From Alphaproteobacteria bacterium (GTDB taxonomy: Bacteria; Pseudomonadota; Alphaproteobacteria; Rhizobiales; Xanthobacteraceae), in NCBI GenBank assembly GCA_005884685.1, contig VBAH01000021.1, forward strand, positions 86,427-150,426: 64,000 nt of DNA, written 5' to 3'. Below are positions 60,676 to 64,000 of this stretch, piece after piece. The number at the start of each line of letters is the position of its first letter. The stretch's first letter is position 1. Both the position numbers and the translations under genes were made by a program. The notes under the pieces were generated by a model. That model saw only the letters and a program-made list of their open reading frames with translations. It made no database searches and was not told the origin of the DNA.

Positions 60676-61089
60676 TTACGGAAAAGTCCAGGCCATGATG
60701 ACGCGCAGCGCCCCGCGCGCTCCGGACACGCCCTCTTCCCCGACGAGCACGAAACCGCGTTCCGTCTTGATCGCGCCGCGCGGCGGCATGTCGGCCGCGG
60801 CGACCATTGCGACGTCGCCGAATTGCGGATCGCGCGTGCGGAGCATGCCGCCCGCGCGCAACAGCCGATCGAACAGCCGCGGCAGACCGCCGGGCCCGGC
60901 GATCGCCATCAGCGACGCTTCGTCGTGGTATTGCCCGCGCACGGGTCCGGCCGGATCGCGTCCGGTGACTCGCTCGATCCAGTCCGCGAGGAAAAGTCCG
61001 CAATCGTGCGAGCCGAGCTTGCAGCTGCGCTCGGCACAGTCCTGAAGGAATGCGCGCAGGAGGTGCGCGAGGTCAGTAGTCGGGGAAAC
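60676..61089 (-). CDS. DUF6950-like phage tail protein (NlpC/P60-like position), start unresolved
   Basis: The core LAHLLRAFLQDCAERSCKLG, SHDCGLFLADWIERVTGRDP, GQYHDEASLMAIAGPGGLPR, and FGDVAMVAAADMPPRG matches the DUF6950 family that occupies the NlpC/P60 place in siphophage tail modules; the Cys in HDC is the position of a possible nucleophile. Upstream of the core the frame stays open to 61245 but overlaps the previous gene, and no ATG, GTG or TTG occurs between that gene's end and the core. The given start is approximate. Confidence 0.65.
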   Translation of the reverse strand, partial: VSPTTDLAHLLRAFLQDCAERSCKLGSHDCGLFLADWIERVTGRDPAGPVRGQYHDEASLMAIAGPGGLPRLFDRLLRAGGMLRTRDPQFGDVAMVAAADMPPRGAIKTERGFVLVGEEGVSGARGALRVIMAWTFP

Positions 61090-61630
61090 GTTCCTGCTTG
61101 AACAGGAGATCGAAAACGCGCTCGCAGAACAGGTCGCCGGGCGAACGCTTCTGCTGATCGGCGAAGGAATACCACCCGGCGGCCGGCCGCCGGCGCCCGG
61201 TGTAGGGCCCCTCATGATTGACGGCGATCGAGCGAGTCCCATCACTGCGCGAAATCTCCAAGCTTTTCATGAAGCGCAGCTGCAGGGGCACCGGCGCGCC
61301 GTAGAGCGCGCGGTTCTGGAAGGGCTGCAGGTAGATGAGGATCGGCTGGTCTTTGTATTCGGTGGCGTTGACCGCGGACTGAATCACCTGCGTCGAAACG
61401 CCAGAGACGCCGAGCCTGCCGGGAGTAGCCGAGGGACCGAGACCCGCGCCCAACCCCTCGATGCCGATGACCTCGCCAAGGCCATCCCATTCCTTCGTGT
61501 CGCTGGTGCGCAGCTTGCCGAAGCCGGTCCAGACGCGCTTCGTCTCGGAAATGAAAACCAGCTCGATCAAAAAGGCCGCTACAGCCTCCCGTTTAACGAT
61601 GATCTCGCTTGCTTCGACTGAGAGGCTCAT
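61073..61630 (-). CDS. Phage tail assembly protein
   Basis: A 185-residue protein between the tape measure and the DUF6950 gene: VKREAVAAFLIELVFISETK, RVWTGFGKLRTSDTKEWDGL, and LYGAPVPLQLRFMKSLEISR. The layout corresponds to the DUF2163-like or minor tail protein place in siphophages, but I do not recognise the family by sequence. It overlaps the tape measure stop (ATGA). Confidence 0.7.
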   Translation of the reverse strand: MSLSVEASEIIVKREAVAAFLIELVFISETKRVWTGFGKLRTSDTKEWDGLGEVIGIEGLGAGLGPSATPGRLGVSGVSTQVIQSAVNATEYKDQPILIYLQPFQNRALYGAPVPLQLRFMKSLEISRSDGTRSIAVNHEGPYTGRRRPAAGWYSFADQQKRSPGDLFCERVFDLLFKQERFPDY

Positions 61631-63867
61631 CCGAAACGCGCCGAGTGTTCGGCCACAGCCTGGATTGCGAGCGGCTTGATGGAGGCTGCGGTGCGGACGA
61701 GCGCACGCTCGAGCCGCATGATCTGGGCCGCATCGGCGCCGGTCGCGTCGACATGAAAGACCGGCGCGACCGTCACGCTGCCGCCGACCTTGGTGCGCGC
61801 CACGTCATTGGGAATGACCTGCGCACCGCGCGGTAGGTTGATGATCTCCGGACCCTTCTCGCCGACCCAAGTGGGGCCGCCGCGCCAGTTGTCCGTGCCT
61901 TCCGCGAGTCCGGTCGGGTTGCCGTTGAGGAGCGCCTTGCCCGGTAGAAATGCGTTACCGCCGCCAACCAGGCCGGTCAATCCCGGCATGAACGGGCCGA
62001 GCAGACTGCCGAGGATGCTTCGGAATGCGAGCTTCGCGAGATCGCGCGCGGCCGAGCTCGCTAGATCCTTGATGGCATCCTGCAGGGACTTTGCGCCGGT
62101 GACCGCGTCGGCGAACGCGTTCTCTAGATTGCCAAGCGAACTGACGGCGATCGAGTCGAGCTGCTTCAGCGAATTGTTGCTGTCGAGAACGTATTGCGTG
62201 AGCTGGGGCAGGTTCGATGCACGCACCTGCAGCGACTCGGCCGTCGCCTTGGCCTCCTTGCGCAGGATCTGCTCCGCCAGCACCATCTCGGCATCGGTGC
62301 GGATGAAGCCTTTCGCGCGATCCTGCTGGAGCTTTGCAAGCCCAACGGTGACGATCTCCTCTTCCCGGGCGATGCCGAGGCGCTCGCGGGCGGACAACGC
62401 CGCCTGCTTCATCGTCAGATTAAAGGCGGCCAGCGCCCGGTTCGCGATGCCGTTGACGGTCGGATCGGCTTCGGCCGCGGCCTTCAGCTCGAGGCGCTTG
62501 GCTTTCCATTGCTCGGTTTGCGTAACGGCGTCGCCGAGCAGCGAGATGTGCTTCTGAAGGATCGCGAGCTCGACCGCGGCGGACCCTTCGGTCTTGCTCG
62601 GCGGCGCGGGCTCGCTGATGCCTTCGCGCGCCGCACGGAAATTGACCGGCCGCTTGACGGTCTCTTCGGCCGCCGCGACGGCACTCGGGATCACGCCGCC
62701 ATTCTGGCCGCGCATCCGCTCCAGCTGCTCGTTGATTTCCTTCAGCCGGCTGCTGACCTTGTCGTAGGCCTGCTCCAGCTGCTTGAGGCCGGGCAAATCG
62801 TCGTAGATTTGCTTCTGCGACGCGCCGACATCCTTGAGATACTTGAGGTGCTCCGCGTCCTGCGCCTTGCGGTCCTCGATCGCCTTCAGCTGCGCTTCGA
62901 GGTCTGCCTTCTCCTTGGTCAGGTCATCGCCGGCCGCGCCGGCCGGGTTGCTGAGGCGTGCGGCCTTCTCCTTGGCTCCAACAATCCGTTCGATGAATTC
63001 GGCGATCTTCTTGAGATCGTCCGCCATCGCCCGTTCTTGTTCGAGCGTCTGGTCGGAAAACATCCGACCCCAGATGTTCTCCGTGTCGCGCTTGATCTTC
63101 TCAATTTCGTTGCGCAGCTTGACGGCGCGTTCGACCTGGCCTTCGTCGATCTTCGGGCTAGTGGCTTCGAGCCCGCTGAGGCCGCCAACCTTCGACAGCT
63201 GCTCGAGGAGACGCACGCCCTGCAGGCCTGCGCGGCCGCCGGCGCCCTTCGCAATGTTGAGCTTGTCGGTCTGGTTATCCAGCCGCGCGAAGGCGGCGAC
63301 CAGGATGTCGATCGCGCGCGCGCTGTCCTTCGTGGTGGAGAGCTCGCGCAGAAGCCCGACGTCGACCTTGAGCAGCGCGTCGTAAAGCGTGCCGCTGCCA
63401 TGGCGCAGCTGCTCGAGGTTGGCGATGAACTTGGTGAAAAACGCCGAGCTTTCGTCGAAGTCGAGGCCGACAGATTTACCGACGCCACCGAGGAGCTTGA
63501 ACTGCGAGATCGTGAGTCCCGCGGTCTCGGCACCTTCCTTCAAGGCCTTTTGCTTGATGGCCCATTCGTTCGTCGCGTTGACGATCGCATAGATCGCGCC
63601 GGCGACCAGGCCGAGGCCGGCCGCGGCCGCGATGCCCGCGGGCCCGAGCGCCGTGATGATCGGACCGATCAGACCAAGATTATTGGCGTAGCCGGCCGCG
63701 ACGCTCTGCAGCTGGCTGCTGATCGTCTTGTTCATCTGCGCAAAGCGCGCCTCGATGTACGAGACGGCCTTGTCGGCAACCTTGGTCGAATCGTTCAGAG
63801 ACTTTTCGAACTTGTCGAACCGCGCCTCGAGCGCGACGACCAGCTTTGCGGTGTCGTCGGACGCCAT
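61627..63867 (-). CDS. Phage tail tape measure protein
   Basis: A 746-residue protein. N-terminal coiled coil (VVALEARFDKFEKSLNDSTK), a hydrophobic central stretch (GPAGIAAAAGLGLVAGAIYA), long helices (LTKEKADLEAQLKAIEDRKA) and a C-terminal section with GPFMPGLTGLVGGGNAFLPG and VGEKGPEIINLPRGAQVIPN. The last two are diagnostic of tape measure proteins. Its length would set the siphophage tail at roughly 110 nm by the usual 0.15 nm per residue rule. It starts 6 bp after the gp10-like gene. Confidence 0.9.
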   Translation of the reverse strand: MASDDTAKLVVALEARFDKFEKSLNDSTKVADKAVSYIEARFAQMNKTISSQLQSVAAGYANNLGLIGPIITALGPAGIAAAAGLGLVAGAIYAIVNATNEWAIKQKALKEGAETAGLTISQFKLLGGVGKSVGLDFDESSAFFTKFIANLEQLRHGSGTLYDALLKVDVGLLRELSTTKDSARAIDILVAAFARLDNQTDKLNIAKGAGGRAGLQGVRLLEQLSKVGGLSGLEATSPKIDEGQVERAVKLRNEIEKIKRDTENIWGRMFSDQTLEQERAMADDLKKIAEFIERIVGAKEKAARLSNPAGAAGDDLTKEKADLEAQLKAIEDRKAQDAEHLKYLKDVGASQKQIYDDLPGLKQLEQAYDKVSSRLKEINEQLERMRGQNGGVIPSAVAAAEETVKRPVNFRAAREGISEPAPPSKTEGSAAVELAILQKHISLLGDAVTQTEQWKAKRLELKAAAEADPTVNGIANRALAAFNLTMKQAALSARERLGIAREEEIVTVGLAKLQQDRAKGFIRTDAEMVLAEQILRKEAKATAESLQVRASNLPQLTQYVLDSNNSLKQLDSIAVSSLGNLENAFADAVTGAKSLQDAIKDLASSAARDLAKLAFRSILGSLLGPFMPGLTGLVGGGNAFLPGKALLNGNPTGLAEGTDNWRGGPTWVGEKGPEIINLPRGAQVIPNDVARTKVGGSVTVAPVFHVDATGADAAQIMRLERALVRTAASIKPLAIQAVAEHSARFG

Positions 63868-63873
63868 GCGCTG

Positions 63874-64000
63874 TTATTCCGCGGAACGGTTCTTGATCGC
63901 TTTGGTGATGCGGCGCTTGATCGCGCTGCGCGCGCGTTTCTTTTTCAGGCGATAGGTGGGCCAGAAGAACGGCTGCGCCGCCTGGTCGTGGGTGCCAAAC
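63874..64000 (-). CDS. HK97 gp10-like phage protein, C-terminus (cut by window edge)
   Basis: The last 41 residues are readable: FGTHDQAAQPFFWPTYRLKK, then KRARSAIKRRITKAIKN, ending RSAE at the TAA. The (F/Y)GT..xxAQPF..P..... motif is the hallmark of HK97 gp10-like tail-completion proteins. A full protein would continue about 90 residues into the next sequence. Confidence 0.75.
   Translation of the reverse strand, partial: FGTHDQAAQPFFWPTYRLKKKRARSAIKRRITKAIKNRSAE

Larger units (their letters stand above)
39617..64000. mobile_element. Accessory island / prophage, left part (continues beyond window)
   Basis: From just past tRNA-Ser to the right edge, gene content changes from conserved chromosome to short coupled ORFs, a HerA-like ATPase, a methyltransferase-GHKL operon, a LigD-like ligase and then a full minus-strand lysis and tail module. 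The segment 42.3-47.8 kb is visibly richer in A/T than its flanks. No integrase, repressor, terminase, portal or capsid gene is present, so those are probably beyond 64 kb. The left boundary is inferred; no att repeat was identified. It may be two elements side by side. Confidence 0.7.

Noticed and set aside
39617..64000. Gene transfer agent
   Set aside because: GTA clusters have a fixed gene order with head genes next to DUF2460, DUF2163 and NlpC genes; here there are lysis genes, a tailspike, a moron and a ligase, and the tail genes do not match the GTA set.
1..64000. CRISPR arrays
   Set aside because: No series of regularly spaced direct repeats with unique spacers was seen; the palindromic repeats are solitary.

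Overview
The window is high-GC alphaproteobacterial chromosome. The core genes divK, pleD, rpmG, rnr, topA, dprA, plsY, pyrC, pyrB, ruvX, gatC and gatB, together with an EipB/DUF1849 envelope protein, a DUF3572 protein and a porin beginning MKMVKSLLLG, point to Hyphomicrobiales near Bradyrhizobiaceae/Xanthobacteraceae. Several palindromic intergenic repeats also fit that group. All calls come from reading the sequence; no database search was run.

1-39 kb is mostly ordinary chromosome. 1-3.8 kb holds a cut-off Tat-exported solute-binding protein, a secreted cupin and a SAM methyltransferase, divergent from a BTAD/TolB-like/TPR regulator. 3.9-11.9 kb carries a YARHG protein, HIT and FemAB-like genes, small secreted proteins, a ridA/gdpD pair, eipB, dinB and DUF3572. 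12-13.8 kb is the divK-pleD cell-cycle operon, with pleD broken between its receiver domains. 13.8-17.2 kb looks inserted: a second BTAD/TPR regulator, a divergent small gene with three copies of a strictly conserved 15-residue repeat, and a DsrE protein. 17.3-28 kb is housekeeping: rpmG, Nudix, rnr, topA, dprA-plsY-pyrC-pyrB. 28-38.6 kb holds an AidB-like dehydrogenase, an AEC transporter, ruvX, a metallo-hydrolase, a VOC protein, gatC and gatB without gatA between them, and the porin.

From about 39.4 kb, just past a tRNA-Ser(GCT), an accessory island runs to the right edge. It starts with short coupled ORFs and a HerA-like ATPase. Next comes a compact four-gene operon of visibly lower GC (42.5-47.8 kb): an N6-adenine methyltransferase, a protein with two GHKL ATPase modules (MORC/Hsp90-like and histidine-kinase-like), a receiver-like protein and an unknown protein. 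This is the best candidate for an undescribed system, most likely anti-phage defence or a self-modifying regulatory module. The next intergenic region has a near-perfect ParB parS site.

From 48 kb the island is a tailed prophage: a LigD-like ligase on the plus strand, then a minus-strand lysis cassette (small membrane peptides, nested Rz/Rz1-like spanins, muramidase endolysin), a tailspike, a tail fibre and the tail tip genes up to the tape measure and an HK97 gp10-like protein at the edge. A membrane acyltransferase on the opposite strand among the tail genes looks like a lysogenic-conversion gene. Head, packaging and integration genes are not in the window and would be expected beyond 64 kb.
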